A DNA stretch of 64,000 nt. It comes from Protea cynaroides (Eukaryota; Streptophyta; Magnoliopsida; Proteales; Proteaceae). The notes under the pieces are model-generated. The model had not been told where the DNA came from, searched no databases, and worked only from the letters and a program-made list of their open reading frames with translations. The stretch spans positions 4,509,040-4,573,039 of the forward strand of contig CM053275.1 in assembly GCA_028583415.1 (NCBI GenBank), written 5' to 3'. Below, one piece after another: positions 12,684 through 24,424 of the stretch. Each line of letters begins with the position of its first letter. The first letter of the stretch is position 1. The translations under genes were made by a program, and so were the position numbers.

Positions 12684-12918
12684 ATCCAAATCCTCTTCAG
12701 CGAGGGGGTCGTCAGGAGACTCGGCTGAGCCCAGTCGGTGCTCGATACGTGGGTGTTATGTGAGTGTCGATTAAATCTGAGCTGTCTAATCAGAATCCAA
12801 TGTGAGAGAGGGTTTGGATTCTGATTGGACGGCTTGGATTCAATCGATGCCTACATGTCAGGCATCGATTGGTCGTAGTCGAATCTCCTGTTGACCCTTG
12901 GCAGGAGACGATTTGAAT
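12684..12918. mobile_element. Foldback MITE, first of a tandem pair
   Basis: The left end reads ATCCAAATCCTCTTCAGCG and the reverse complement of the right end reads ATTCAAATCGTCTCCTGCC, so the ends are diverged inverted repeats. The interior is also partly palindromic (ATTCTGATTGGAC against GTCTAATCAGAAT). It is related to the element at 12935-13173. Confidence 0.65.
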
Positions 12919-12934
12919 ACCCACATAATACGGG

Positions 12935-13173
12935 ATTCAAATTGTCTCCTGCCAGGGGGTCGATAGGAGACTCGGCTACATGCAGTCAATGCCCGATATG
13001 TGAGCATCAGTAAATTTGAACTGTCCAACCATTTGATAAGGTGAAACGTAGAAGAGTGTCAGCTTATGTATCAGTGCTGGTTGGACAACTCAAATTCAGC
13101 CGACACTCACGTGTCAGGCATCAGTCGGATACAACCACATCTCCTGCAGATACCCTCCAAAAGACGATTTGAA
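12935..13173. mobile_element. Foldback MITE, second of a tandem pair
   Basis: It begins ATTCAAATTGTCTCCTGCC and ends AGACGATTTGAAT, with the same internal order as the preceding copy (AGGAGACTCGGCT, then CATCGATTGGTC-like and TCAGGCATC motifs). About 16 bases separate the two copies. They are similar but clearly diverged. Confidence 0.65.
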
Positions 13174-14189
13174 TCATCAGTGCATACGATAGAAACAATG
13201 AACCGTGGCCATTTGTTTCGGGTTGTGATCCTCTCCTCGAACGGTTGAAGAGACTCCAATCATGATCTAGCGGTTGAAGTGATTGGAAGTTAGAACGTTG
13301 GATCTGCCTCAGCCAGCAGAATAGGGGAAAAAGGATTGTATTCCTCTCTGATCGACTAGCTCAGCCCATCCCAAGTTCATAAGCACTTGGATGACCCAAG
13401 GAATGATTTCAACAACATTCATGCCTACTAGCTCAGTCCATCAAGTCCACAAGCAGGCTTAGGGTACAAAAGACAATTATTATTTGAAAACTTTAATTTA
13501 AAATAACAATAAAGTACATGCACCGAGAGTTCTAGCTTCGATCTCTTAAGAAAGGGACTTCCACCCTTGCCAAGTATGTGCAAAAAGCTAAAACGTAGGC
13601 CAATCACATTGTAGTCCGGAGACGTCAATGGGGGCGTCAGGAAAAGTTACCTTTCCTGTTTAACAGCTTGCTTCACCCTGGAAACTGTTAAGTCGGAGGT
13701 AGATCCAATGTTTGGAAGAGTATCGCACGTGACATATTAATCGAATCAAGTTAGGGAACTTACCTGTTTATGCTTGAATATGGTGTTATGTGTATGACTG
13801 ATGCCTTGTGATATTTATAAATCACCAGTGAAGTAAGAATGTGTGTGGTTATGGGGTGTGTTATCGTAGGATTTTGGTTAGATTCCTGATTGGGACATCT
13901 GTTACATAGAGAAAACAAATAATAGATTTTGATGAGTTGGATAATTCAAGCACTACTCTGATGCCTAAGTTAGCTCAAGGGCGATAAACAAATGAATTCA
14001 GGTACAAGAAAACTGAGTTCAAAGTAGAAAAGGACTTTGATAGTGAATTCATTATAATAACAGCTTGATATCAAAAGTTTAATTAAGGATATTTATTGAA
14101 CATAGAGTGACCCTAAAATGTATCCCTACGGTTGCACCTATATCGAGACTCCATTCGAGATCTCAGGGGGACGTCGTGGTAGATGAGGA
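13174..14189. other. Intergenic sequence without recognisable features
   Basis: No ORF with protein-like features and no inverted or direct repeat stands out. It may belong to the repeat unit that starts further right, but no copy of it was seen before the second unit. Confidence 0.4.
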
Positions 14190-16345
14190 GTCTATGTAAG
14201 AGCTGCACTCCACGAACCCAATTTAAACCTATGTTTCATGTTGTGACAGGTCTTCCAGGCATAACTAGACCAAACAGGACGAGCGGATGACGAACCACAA
14301 GTCCACGTACAAAAATAGATGAAACGGACTTAGGAGGGATATATACTGTTGCACATACAGGTTTTATGAACAGTCGATTGGTATGTCTATACGGGCTGAC
14401 TGTTCAGATTGGGAACAAATCTCAGTGGGTCCCACCTTCTATATTTCAGTTGTAGAGACCTTCCCTACGTAGGAAAGTCTCTCAAACCCTAATCTACTCT
14501 ATTTATTGCCTCCTTGTATTCTTTAGATCTTCTTTGTTGACTCTCATAAACCCTAGAGTCTAAGAAGGAGATTTCAGGAGGAGCCGTAGAAGCAAGGAAG
14601 GTTTGCGAAGGAGAAAACCCTGTGGAAGGAGAGCACCGTTGCCTTGAATGCCAGTGGTAAATGCTCCATTCCTTATAGATTAGCTAGGTCAATGCTTGGT
14701 TGAGAATCAATACCATGAAAAACTAGGTATTGATCCAAAACCCTATTCTATCGATAAACCCTAGATCTGAATTTTAAACTAAGGTTCATCAGAACGTAGG
14801 ACTTGAATGAGAGTTAAAATAAACCCTAATACGTTGCTCAGGTCTAGAATGGTTAGAAAAAACCCTATAAGTCAAGTTAGGAGACCGACGGAAGACGAAA
14901 ATCACATTGGATGATGTACGGAGGCAATACCGGTCAACTATACAGACGACACTTGGGTGCGATTGGTACTGCAACCAGTACCCCTTAGGGAAACTTGCCA
15001 GGGTTGTCCGCTTGGACATACCAGTCGACCCATTTGGGCTACAATGGTGCGATGGTATGTACAGAAAGGGGTGGTTTCGACCTAAGTTGGTTTTTGAACA
15101 CGCAAACCCTATGGAACTAATTCTAATCAATCTCTAATGTTGTGTATGACCTTTTGACAGTAAGGTTGGACTATATGATGCAGAGAAAACTTACAATCAA
15201 GCGTCAGGTAAGGGAATCGGACCCAAAACCCTAATTAACTAATAATAGTAAACCGTTGTTAATACTTATTGTTTCTGTGGTGTGTTGCTTGTGCAAATCA
15301 ACATGTCATATTTACTTTATGCTATTATTCTGTTCATGTATACTCGCTATGCTAGGATTGTGTGTCAGGCATGTGACTGTTTTCGTTGATGTGTGGAATG
15401 AAAAGGGCCTGCGGTGTTGGATCATTCCTCACACTAGCACATTTTCATATCGTTACTCTTAGCATGCTTGGTACGGATAAGGTATCAGAGGGAAGATGTG
15501 ATATTGTAGCCTATGGCCTGGCTGCCAGACTCGAGCCCTATCTTTATTTCGTAGGGAGTTGTGCTGGGATAGGACCTTAGATATTGTGATGACATGTAGG
15601 ATTGGTTAGTGACGAATCCACTTGCAAGCCCTCGCCATAAGGGTGTAGGTATTGGTGTGGTATAGGGTATTAGGGGAAAGACGTGGCACCGTGGTTTAGC
15701 CTGACCACCATACTCTAGCTCTATCTTTATACTAGAGTGAGTGATGGAGGGCGATAATGATGTGTAATCCGTTAGACGTGCTCACACTCTCCTGCATGGA
15801 GGTGTGGTGGCGGTCTATTCTTACTATAACACTTTACAAGTTATATCATACCATATATGAATGTTATTCATGTATATTGCTTGTTGCATTGTTTGAATTT
15901 CTTACTGAGCTAAATTGTGAGCTCATCCTTGTATATATACATATTTTAGATGTTGATGCAGGATATACGGTGGAGGATTATGTGGACTCTCCGATGTACG
16001 AAAGTGTGACAGCTTTGGATGTGCAAGCAGAAAGCAACGAGCATGATGAATTGTGCGGATGCCACTTCTGCATGTACCTCTAGGATATTCTTGGTTTATT
16101 TTATTTTATTTCAGTTTGACCTATAAAACAATGTAATAGAGATTTAATTACATTTTGGTTCATTGAATAATTGAAATAATTTATTTATTTATCAATAGAT
16201 TACTCAATTCATTTAGTAAGTCTTCTGTTGTATTACTATATTCTAATTGTGGTTAGTGTGCATTGATCTTTGTGTCGACATGGTCTTATTGAGATTAACG
16301 GCGATTCACTTACACTTCTAGTTCAATCGAAATTGGGGTGTGACA
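14190..16345 (+). repeat. Tandem repeat unit 1 (2.16 kb), probably a long LTR or related element
   Basis: The unit starts GTCTATGTAAGAGCTGCACT and ends AATTGGGGTGTGACA. The next unit begins directly with GTCTATGTACGCTGTAAGAC. The two share the leader (AGGTCTTCC, CATAGCTGGACCAA-like), a segment of Ala/Leu-poor text around TCTAGCTCTATCT, and the 3' cysteine-rich ORF. Ending in GGGGTGTGACA resembles LTRs of several plant Gypsy elements, so two adjacent LTRs are an alternative to a true tandem duplication. No pol genes are present. Confidence 0.6.
15961..16083 (+). CDS. Conserved 40-residue cysteine-rich tail, copy 1 (uncharacterised)
   Basis: It reads G-Y-T-V-E-D-Y-V..PMY..V.A.DV.A....HD..C.C..C and ends in TAG at 16081-16083. 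The same 40-codon stretch recurs without gaps in the second unit at 19686-19808. Many differences between the copies are synonymous (GTG GAG against GTT GAA) or conservative. Both follow a TTGATGCAG or GATGATGCAG segment that could be a 3' splice site. In this copy the frame stays open upstream to 15757 (108 codons in all). I do not recognise the protein; whether it is translated is unknown. Confidence 0.4.
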   Translation, partial: GYTVEDYVDSPMYESVTALDVQAESNEHDELCGCHFCMYL

Positions 16346-17555
16346 GTCTATGTACGCTGTAAGACCTGCACTCCAATAACTTGGTCTAACCGTGTCGTGC
16401 TAGGTCTTCCCATCATAGCTGGACCAAGTGGACCTGTGAAAATGGATCACAAACCAGGGATAAAAATCGACTCAACACCCAAAATTGTATGCATATGGTC
16501 GGATACCTAGGTAGGTATGGTCGACCATATGGTAATAATGAAGATCTCAGATCTAGGATCCTATGGTCAACGGGTTCTGCAACCATAGCTATCGATCGTG
16601 AGACCCCAGATCAGACTTCGAGTTGGGAACTTTCCTAATTTAAGGAGGAGTTCTTTCCTAATTGAAAAAGAACTCTATATGGAGAGTTTTCCTTTATATA
16701 AAGGACATCCCTCAGCCTTTTTCACTCTTTTAAAACATTAGTAAACTTAGATAAAGAGAAGAGAAGAGAAGGAAGAGAAGAATAAGAAGAAAAGGTTAAG
16801 GAGAGGATTTTGCTGAGAAGAAATTGGCTCTCTACTACAGGCAAAGGTATGAACCTAATCTCTGGAGATGTAAACTTTAAGGAATAAAACTTCTATAAAA
16901 CTTAGGAGATATCAACCTATTATGATCTATGTGATTCCTTGAGAAAATCCTAAGGATAACCATAAAGGATGAGTTTGATGATTAGGGTTGATAAGAAACT
17001 GCTAATGATGACCTTAGGATAAACTCAATTGAAGAGTAAAGGAATTGACCTAGGAAGAACTCGAATTGTATGTAGTCTGTGACCAGAAATCTCAAGGTTG
17101 CAGCTACGGTCGATCATAGCATGACCAGCATGACCAGAATATCAACCATAGGCATTCGGAAAGATTTCAGAAACCATATAGTCGCAACTATGATCTCATA
17201 TGGTGCGATCGTAGGGTATCGACCTAGGCAGTAAGGTCGACACAATATGAGACCATAGGACCAATCAGACACATATTAGTGCTCTATTATGATTTTTGAC
17301 TACTGTAACATGTTACATATGAATTCTAACTTAAATTCATATAACTTTTAGGTTACTAAACCAAATCAAAGAGAATTACAAGGCTTGGAAGGAGATCAAG
17401 TTTTGCTAACAAGTGAGGGAACAAGACCTAAACTAATTGGATAATAACAAACTATTTATATATTTGAGTCCAGTGTCATGATTGATTCTATGCTTGTATG
17501 TTTGTAATGTGCATCTCACATGTCATCCAATATTTCTGCTATTACTGCTCATACA

Positions 17556-19018
17556 TATTTATTTGGAAATTTTTCATATACACCCCAATAAAGAATGGAA
17601 ACATCATCTACCTCCACAAAATTTTAAAAACCTCATCTAGTACCCAAAAAGTTTGCTCCATTAATCAACGAAGTCCACTCCGTTAACAAAATTCTGTTAG
17701 TTGCTGACATCAGTTGCGATGAATATTTTAACAGACCATACTACCCTTTTAGCGTTGTTAAAGGACAAAAATACCCTTTATTCATACCCTACCCAAACGT
17801 TCATTTCGATTTGTCACTTCTTTTTTTCATCTTCATCTGCTGCTTCTTTTTATCTTGGAGATTCATTTGTAATACCTAATAGAGATGGAAAAAATGAAAA
17901 ATCTACTAAAACTGAAACCAAATCCGCAGGAGCAATTGAGGGATTGGCAGAGGCGACTCAGGAAAAAGTGTTGCAACATCGAACGCCAAATCCGAGGTGA
18001 TTTCCTAAATCGGACCCCATTATCTCCCTTCCTCTATTTCCTTAATCATATTTATGCACCATCATTGTAATTTGAATTCTTGTTTACACAAATTTCAATA
18101 TTTCTAACTTTCATTTCCATGATTTGTTTTTTGAGTTTTTCTTTTTCTGAAAGCTTTCCTCTTGAGTTCATTACTAATGGGCCTTTATTCCTCCCCTTCC
18201 CTGGATGTGTAGAGATAAGAGAAAAGAAATGAGGTTTTCTTGGAAAAACCAAAGAAAAAAAGCAGAAGCAAATGAGCCGTTTGGATCAAGAAAGAAGATT
18301 TCAGCAAAGAAACGATGAAGAACACCATAGAGAGTCTCGTCCTCTCGCAGAATCTCCATCTCAATACTCTCAATCTCTAGAAACTGTCGACTTTCCCAAT
18401 TCTTCTCTGCTTTCCCAGGAAGTGCCACCTCTCCGTTCAACACTTCAGCTCCATTAACTTCTAACGTGGAGAATAAGAGGAAGAATAATATGCAGAAAAT
18501 GTAAAAAAGGGAGAATTCGTGGGAGAGAGAGAAGAAGAGTGAACAACGACAAATCTGTGATTCGGCTTTGACAATTGATATCTCTAATGGTTTGAATCTT
18601 ATTTTTTTTCATTGATATGGCCAGCGTCGACAGTACCTTTGATCTTCTTCTTCCTCAATCAATCCTGGTGGCAGAGCTCGGATGCCGGTGATGGGTGATG
18701 AGATGCCGGAGATATGATTCCGAAGATGAGATACCACCGTCGACCACAATGAAGAGGGAACCAACGCAAACTGGAGTCGAGTTAGGGCTTGGGTGAGATT
18801 GAATATGAGAGAGAGACACAATATACATAACATTACAAAGGTTAAATTAGTCATTCAACATATGCCTTTAATATTTTAATTTTTAATAAGAAGGGTAAAA
18901 TTGTATTTTAATAATTTCGTCAGTTAGTTGGATGTGATTGAGGTTTTTGAAATTTTGTGGAGGTAGATGATGTTGTCAATCCTTATTGGGGTGTATATGA
19001 AAATTTTCTTATTTATTT
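17556..19018. mobile_element. Non-autonomous Mutator-like element A with 9-bp target duplication
   Basis: Element 17565-19009 (1445 bp) is flanked by perfect 9-bp repeats TATTTATTT (17556-17564 and 19010-19018). Its ends are inverted repeats: GGAAATTTTTCATATACACC on the left and, reversed, AGAAAATTTTCATATACACC on the right; similarity continues for about 70 bases. A related element with the same ends and subterminal sequence lies at 34933-36847. A 9-bp duplication with long terminal inverted repeats is the Mutator-superfamily signature. No transposase is encoded. It interrupts repeat unit 2. Confidence 0.88.
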
Positions 19019-19685
19019 CTGTCTATTTATAATATGATGATGATGATGATGCTAGGAATAAACATGTGATTATGTGTGTGTGGTTAGTGTGCTTGATGCG
19101 AGTGGAGCATCAAGGAGAAGACGTGGCATGGTGGTCTTTGACATGGTCACTAGACTCTAGCTTTATCTCTACTCAAGTCTTTCCCATTGACATCGTCGTA
19201 TCACCATTACCTTAGCAGAACTATTACGTCGTAGGGCATCAGGGGAGGTGGTCTCGGACCGTGTAGTCTTCGACTCTGTCGGGGGACCTTAGCTCTATCT
19301 CTATGAACGTATTGAAGGATGCTGGGGTGAGGCCTTGGATACAAGCCCAGTTTGTAAGCCCTCGCCAATAAGGGCTTACGTGTTGGTATTGATAGGGCAT
19401 GAGGACAAATGTTGACGGTTTTTTATCCGAACACTTTAGCTCTATCTCTATTTCATGATGGATGCATGTGGGACGAAATGGTGTTTGATCCATTGGGCGG
19501 ATTCACACACTTGTGTATAAAGGTGTGGGGTCACCAAACCTTTCTATAGTATATTGTAAACTTAAAAATCAGACCAAAGATATGAATTGAATGCATGCAT
19601 ATGTTTGTTGCATTGTTTTGTTTACTCACTGAGCCATGATGTGTGCTCACCCTTTCGACGTTGAATATTTTTAGTTGATGATGCA

Positions 19686-19808
19686 GGTCTTACTGTTGAA
19701 GATTATGTGAATGCGCCGATGTATGGACACGTTGTGGCCATGGATGTAAAAGCTGTTGAAGATGCGCATGATTCATCATGCGAATGTAACCAGTGCATAT
19801 TCGATTAG
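19686..19808 (+). CDS. Conserved 40-residue cysteine-rich tail, copy 2 (uncharacterised)
   Basis: It reads G-L-T-V-E-D-Y-V..PMY..V.AMDVKA....HD..C.C..C and ends in TAG at 19806-19808. It has exactly the same length as copy 1 at 15961-16083, with the Cys-X-Cys-X-X-Cys pattern kept. Upstream of the GATGATGCAG the frame is less open than in copy 1, so an exon start is more likely than a long ORF. Function unknown. Confidence 0.4.
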   Translation, partial: GLTVEDYVNAPMYGHVVAMDVKAVEDAHDSSCECNQCIFD

Positions 19809-20087
19809 TTTAGTTATATTTGATTATTGGAACATGTCATGGATTATTTACTTTTATGTCTGAAATCATTTAAAGATAACTGGATTAAGTAATTATTTAT
19901 CATTGTTAGATACTCAGTTCATTATATATAAGACTTTCGCTTATTTGTTTATTACCTCTGATTATTATTGTGGAATGTGTGTGTGGTTTGATATAGTGGG
20001 TACGACCTATACGAGATCCTGATTGAACCGTTGATTTATTAACAGTTCATCACACTAATCTGGTTAGATCAGAATTGGGGTGTGACA

Positions 20088-21000
20088 TACGCTCTCCCCC
20101 TAAATTGGGGGTAGTGATGGTATAAGCTTGATCAATAGCCGCATGATGTAGATCAAACGGCTAGATTGCTCACAATCCTTTTTTAATGGCCCTGCAATGT
20201 GATTGAGCACACATCAGTCTCTTCTATGAGGATGATACGTAAAGGTAACTATCTGAAGGTGGGTTACTCTTTGATTATCCCAACGTGCTATATTCCGGTA
20301 CATGGATAGCTACTTCTGAGCATGGGATTGTGCCTAATCTGATGTCTCGAAATGGGGACACGTGTTTCTTCACATACTGGATTTGTGAGGTGTCACGTGT
20401 CCTTTCCTGATTGGTTGTGTTTTGCATGGTCCTAACAGGGTATAGCTGCTGCTTGATGCTTGACATATGGCATAGACATGATCTAATGGTTGTTAATCAA
20501 TGAAAGTAGAATAAGGCAAATAGGAAAAGGAACAATGAACCAAAACATGTTGAAACCAAATTTGAAATTAATTTCCCCCCTTTTGAAGGATTGAATCTGT
20601 TGCCTCTGATGATTCCTCAAACCTTTGAAACTCGAAGCAGTGGAGTCCTGTAATGATTCTGTCAGCAATTTTCTCCTTTTGTATTTCCTTTGTCTTTCCT
20701 TGCTTTTTTTTGTTTTTTATTTTTTTTATCTTTTTGCTTTCACATTGATGTGCTCATTCATCACTCACTTCTTCATTAATCGTCCTTGTCGCTTCCTTCT
20801 GCTCTAAAGCTTATTAGCAGCTTTGAGGAGTTAATTGAGGATTTTAGCGCTACCAAGAGACAAAGGGACTCGCTTATTTGTATTCCAATTCAGTGAAGTA
20901 GGTATGGCTTGAATATCTTGAAGACCATTTTTGCTTAGATCTAATTCATCCTGGTTTTTATTCCTTGCTATAACTATTTCCCGTGGCGAGAAACTCCAAC
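20088..21000. other. Intergenic sequence without recognisable features
   Basis: AT-rich with a T-rich stretch at 20700-20740. No gene, RNA or clear repeat boundary was found. Confidence 0.4.
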
Positions 21001-21159
21001 CCTGCTCATTTAAAAGGTGTCCCGGGGGGGAAGGGTGTCCCGGGGGGGGGTGTTGACAAAGTTGAAATTAATAAGGTGAAATTCAAGATCAATTTCAAGA
21101 ATCCCAAAATAAAAAAAAATCAAGAAAACAGATAGACAAAGGTGAAACAAGAAATACAT

Positions 21160-22095
21160 CAAGAATTCCTCGGCTCCTAGGTCTCGTCCCAGTGGGGTTC
21201 TGTCTCCATAAGGAATCCTCCGTGCAAGGACACCTGTCATTCTGAGATATTCAGACTTAGCTCCTATTGTTGCTAAAACTGAGCTGGTTGATGTGTCCCA
21301 TCTCCTGCAAAAAAGAAGATGTTATTGGAGGTCAGACTAAGTATCGACGACCACTCTAACAATCAAGTCAGTAATATAGCACACAGTATAGAGCTTACAA
21401 AAAAAGGGTAAGCTCCTTAGAGTGGGAAAAGTCTGAGTATTTTCTCAGTGAAAAGATGTTGAAGTCCAAAAGTCCCTATACCTGTGATCGTCGAATGTAT
21501 ATATAGAGTAAGTACCTCTAGTGGGAGCGGGATACCCTACTGAATGTCCCTGTTGGATAAGGAGACTGTTCTCCTAACAATCCCAGTTTGGCTACGTACT
21601 GCTACCATAGGATGAGAATCCTACGGTTAGGAAGAGTTACCATCATTGATATTCTAGATAACCGATGATTATCCATTAATAGAGGAGAAGTCCTATTCCA
21701 TGTCTGACTCCTAGTCATGTGATGTTGGGGGACTATCCAATAGTACGCGAGATATTCCACTGAGATAGCCACCGACTCAAGACCTGGCACGTGCTAGACC
21801 GCAGGTACCTCCTCTCAGCGTACTGGAGCATTCTGAGGAGGACACGTGTATTGGCACATGCCATCCCTTTATCATGACATGTGTATAAGCACGTATCATC
21901 TTCTCATATATGGACGAAATATGTTATCAACAGCTCCCAAGCCTCATCCCAGTAGAGTTCTACTTCGAGAGGGATTCTTCCATGCGAGGACACTTGTCAT
22001 CATGAGATATTCAGACTCAACGACCAGAGAGCCTCATATCTGTAAAGTTCCACTTTCGGAATGGCTTCTCCAAGTGAGGACACTTGTCACACGTT
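21160..22095 (+). repeat. Dispersed direct repeats of a GAGGACACYTGTCAT-type segment
   Basis: Three related segments of 70-90 bases lie near 21170-21245, 21935-22020 and 22021-22090. Each has a CTC-TCCCAGT-like start, a TTCT or TTCC middle and the string AGGACAC.TGTCA; the first two also share GAGATATTCAGACT. A TATAAATA box follows at about 22203, so this may be the U3 region of an LTR whose borders I could not fix. Confidence 0.45.
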
Positions 22096-22408
22096 CCAAT
22101 ATCCTACTCTAAGAGAACTCCCATTCCCATTCAGATTCCAACTCTTGTACAACCGCAGTCTAATCAGGGGTAAATCCAAACGTACACACTCTCTGCTTAC
22201 TTCTATAAATACACAGAGTCTTGAAGGTAAACGCACAAACTCTCTTTACAGCCCTATCCATAAACTGGTGCTCATCTTGTGTGAGTTCTCGACTGCTTGT
22301 ATTCAGATTTAATTTAGGCATTGGAATTTCCCATGGGCTGCAAAACCGACCCCACTTCTGCTTCCATTTCTTTGGTTGGAGTCCCATCTGGCTAACAGAG
22401 CCGATGGT

Positions 22409-22646
22409 GCGATTTCCGGGATTCGGCTCATCTCAAGTTCAGAATGAACTTGAGACTTGCCAGTGTCGACTAGATGGCTGACACCTAGCACTCCAGCCGA
22501 TCCAACGGTTCGAGAGTTAATGAGTTTATTTTTTTTATTTTTCTTTACAATAACTTTCGAACCGTTGGATCGGCTGGAATGCCAGGTGTCGGCCATCCAA
22601 CCGACACTGACAAGTCTCAAGTTCACGAGCCGATTCCCGATTTCTG
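22409..22646. mobile_element. Long foldback (hairpin) element
   Basis: The left arm (about 22409-22515) and right arm (about 22550-22646) are inverted copies. The best paired segments are TGAACTTGAGACTTGYCAG, CCAGCCGATCCAACGGTTCG and GACACCTRGCA. The loop is T-rich (about 22520-22545). The arms pair for about 95 of 105 bases, so the transcript would form a strong stem. Confidence 0.75.
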
Positions 22647-23640
22647 AATTCGACAATCATACTGTAGCTTGTGAGAGGGAAATGCCACACTATTGTCCTA
22701 TTGTAGCTTGTGACAAATTACCTTTTATGGACGAATGTTTATCTGCTCTTCCTAACAAAAGTAGTCAAGACCAATTAACGTCAATCCCCCACCCCTCACA
22801 ACGTGATTCCAATAATGCCCCCACCATCCCTTGTCCTGTCCGTAGATAAGCTACAATCCTTTATTTTTAAGTAATACGCTTACAACAAATTTTTTTTTTT
22901 TTTTTTTCACATGCTTATGGCCATCGTGATCGTCCTCGGACGTCCAGTCACTCCAGCCATCCATCGAACTGGCTGGGATGGTCGGCATGCTTGTCGATGC
23001 AGCTTAGTCTGTCCAATAGCTAACTGAACATCAGGAGACATTCTCCGCCCATTTTATAGAGAGATCAGAGTAAGGTTGTTCCATTGTGAACGTAGTTCTA
23101 AATCGGAGTATCGAACACAGTATCAGTCATGTCTAATCTAAAATCGATCAAATCGGTATATGAATCCAAAGAAAAAATGTGTCCAATTTTTGTTAAAATA
23201 ATATTAAAATAAATTGGGATTAAGGATCATACAGATCCAAAACCTATATGAATAGATCGAATCATACCTTGGGTGAAACTAAGTGGAGATCGAATCAAGT
23301 CATATTGAAGAATCAATAGATGAGTTGTGATTAAGGATGCAATGCCACTCTAACCTAGAGCAAGTTGGTTATTCTTGTAATGCATTGAGACGAGATTCAA
23401 ATCCTCTCATGCCCCTCATGTCGACGTGAGAAAATTCAAAGGCCATCATCCATTGTGCACGTATACAAATACATCGATATGTATAAATAATAAACTACAA
23501 TTATTGAATTTTCTCATGTCGACATAAAAGGCATAAGAGGATTTCTATCGATCGACACGTAATACTTGAATAAACATATAAGGGTAAGGTACTTTATCGA
23601 TGCCGGCCTCGAGAACGGTACCAAATCGATTTGATAAGGA
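22647..23640. other. Intergenic sequence without recognisable features
   Basis: It holds a T tract near 22890-22907 and AT-rich text. No gene or repeat boundary was found. Confidence 0.4.
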
Positions 23641-23802
23641 TACTTGAACGCAAAAAAATCCTCTCCCGCCCAACTCCCGTCGGCCAAGGGCGGGATTTCA
23701 GTCGGCCCACCTCCCCATGTATTGGTAGGCGGACCGACTGATCCCCAGCCCTTGGATCAGCGGCAGGAACCTCCTACCGCGGGAGAGGATTTCTACTTGA
23801 AC
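23641..23802. mobile_element. Small MITE copy 1 with 9-bp target duplication
   Basis: Element 23650-23793 (144 bp) is flanked by perfect 9-bp repeats TACTTGAAC (23641-23649 and 23794-23802). The ends are AAATCCTCTCCCGCC and its inverse GGGAGAGGATTT. It is inverted relative to copies 2 and 3 (24045-24193, 26463-26612). Confidence 0.85.
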
Positions 23803-24035
23803 AATGATTGTGATGTAATGGTTGATAAGTTCAAACGATGAGTCAGTGAGAGTGAAAATTTTGGACGGTTGTGAGGTGAGGTTCAGAGGACAGACGGTGC
23901 ATCCAGAAGATCCAACGAACTGTTTAACACACTAATATAATACACGCAAAAACGTCATAAGCTTCCAAGGAAAAAAAATAAAGGTGGACTCATACACCAG
24001 AGGTGGGTCCCACATGGAATCAAGCTGAGATACCT

Positions 24036-24202
24036 AATTAAATAGGAATCGAATCCTCTCCCATGGTAGGAGAATCCTGCCGTTGATCCAATGGCTGAGA
24101 ATCAGTCGACCTCGCTTACCATACATTGGAAGGTGAGTCGACTGAAATCCCGCCCTTAGCTGGCGGCCGATGGGCAGGAGAGGATTTTTATACAATTAAA
24201 TA
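24036..24202. mobile_element. Small MITE copy 2 with 9-bp target duplication, in the HGSNAT promoter
   Basis: Element 24045-24193 (149 bp) is flanked by perfect 9-bp repeats AATTAAATA (24036-24044 and 24194-24202). Its ends read GAATCCTCTCCCATGG and CAGGAGAGGATT. It lies 231 bases upstream of the HGSNAT-like start codon. Confidence 0.87.
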
Positions 24203-24424
24203 AGACTTAGGAAGAATCAAGGATCATTGATTTGATTTGAGCTTTGAAATTGAACAATCAATAATCAATTTGGAGATCGAAGACCAGAGTCAGTCTCGGA
24301 CAGCATTCAGCAGCTGAAGAATCACTCTACCAAACAAAGTGTGAGAAAGAGAGAGAGAGAGAGAGATCACTGATTCACTCGATCGATAACTCCATCTTCT
24401 CTACAATAGTGGCAAAATTGAAAA
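24203..24424 (+). promoter_or_regulatory. Proximal promoter and 5' leader of the HGSNAT-like gene
   Basis: It contains a (GA)n run at about 24347-24366 just before the ATG, common in plant leaders. The MITE immediately upstream limits native promoter sequence here to about 220 bases. The transcription start cannot be placed. Confidence 0.4.

Larger units (their letters stand above)
16346..20087 (+). repeat. Tandem repeat unit 2 (2.3 kb plus an inserted Mutator-like element)
   Basis: It follows unit 1 head to tail and ends in the same GGGGTGTGACA (20077-20087). Subtracting the inserted element and its 9-bp duplication (17565-19018) leaves about 2.29 kb, close to the 2.16 kb of unit 1. The two copies differ substantially, so the duplication or insertion is old. 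Confidence 0.6.
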
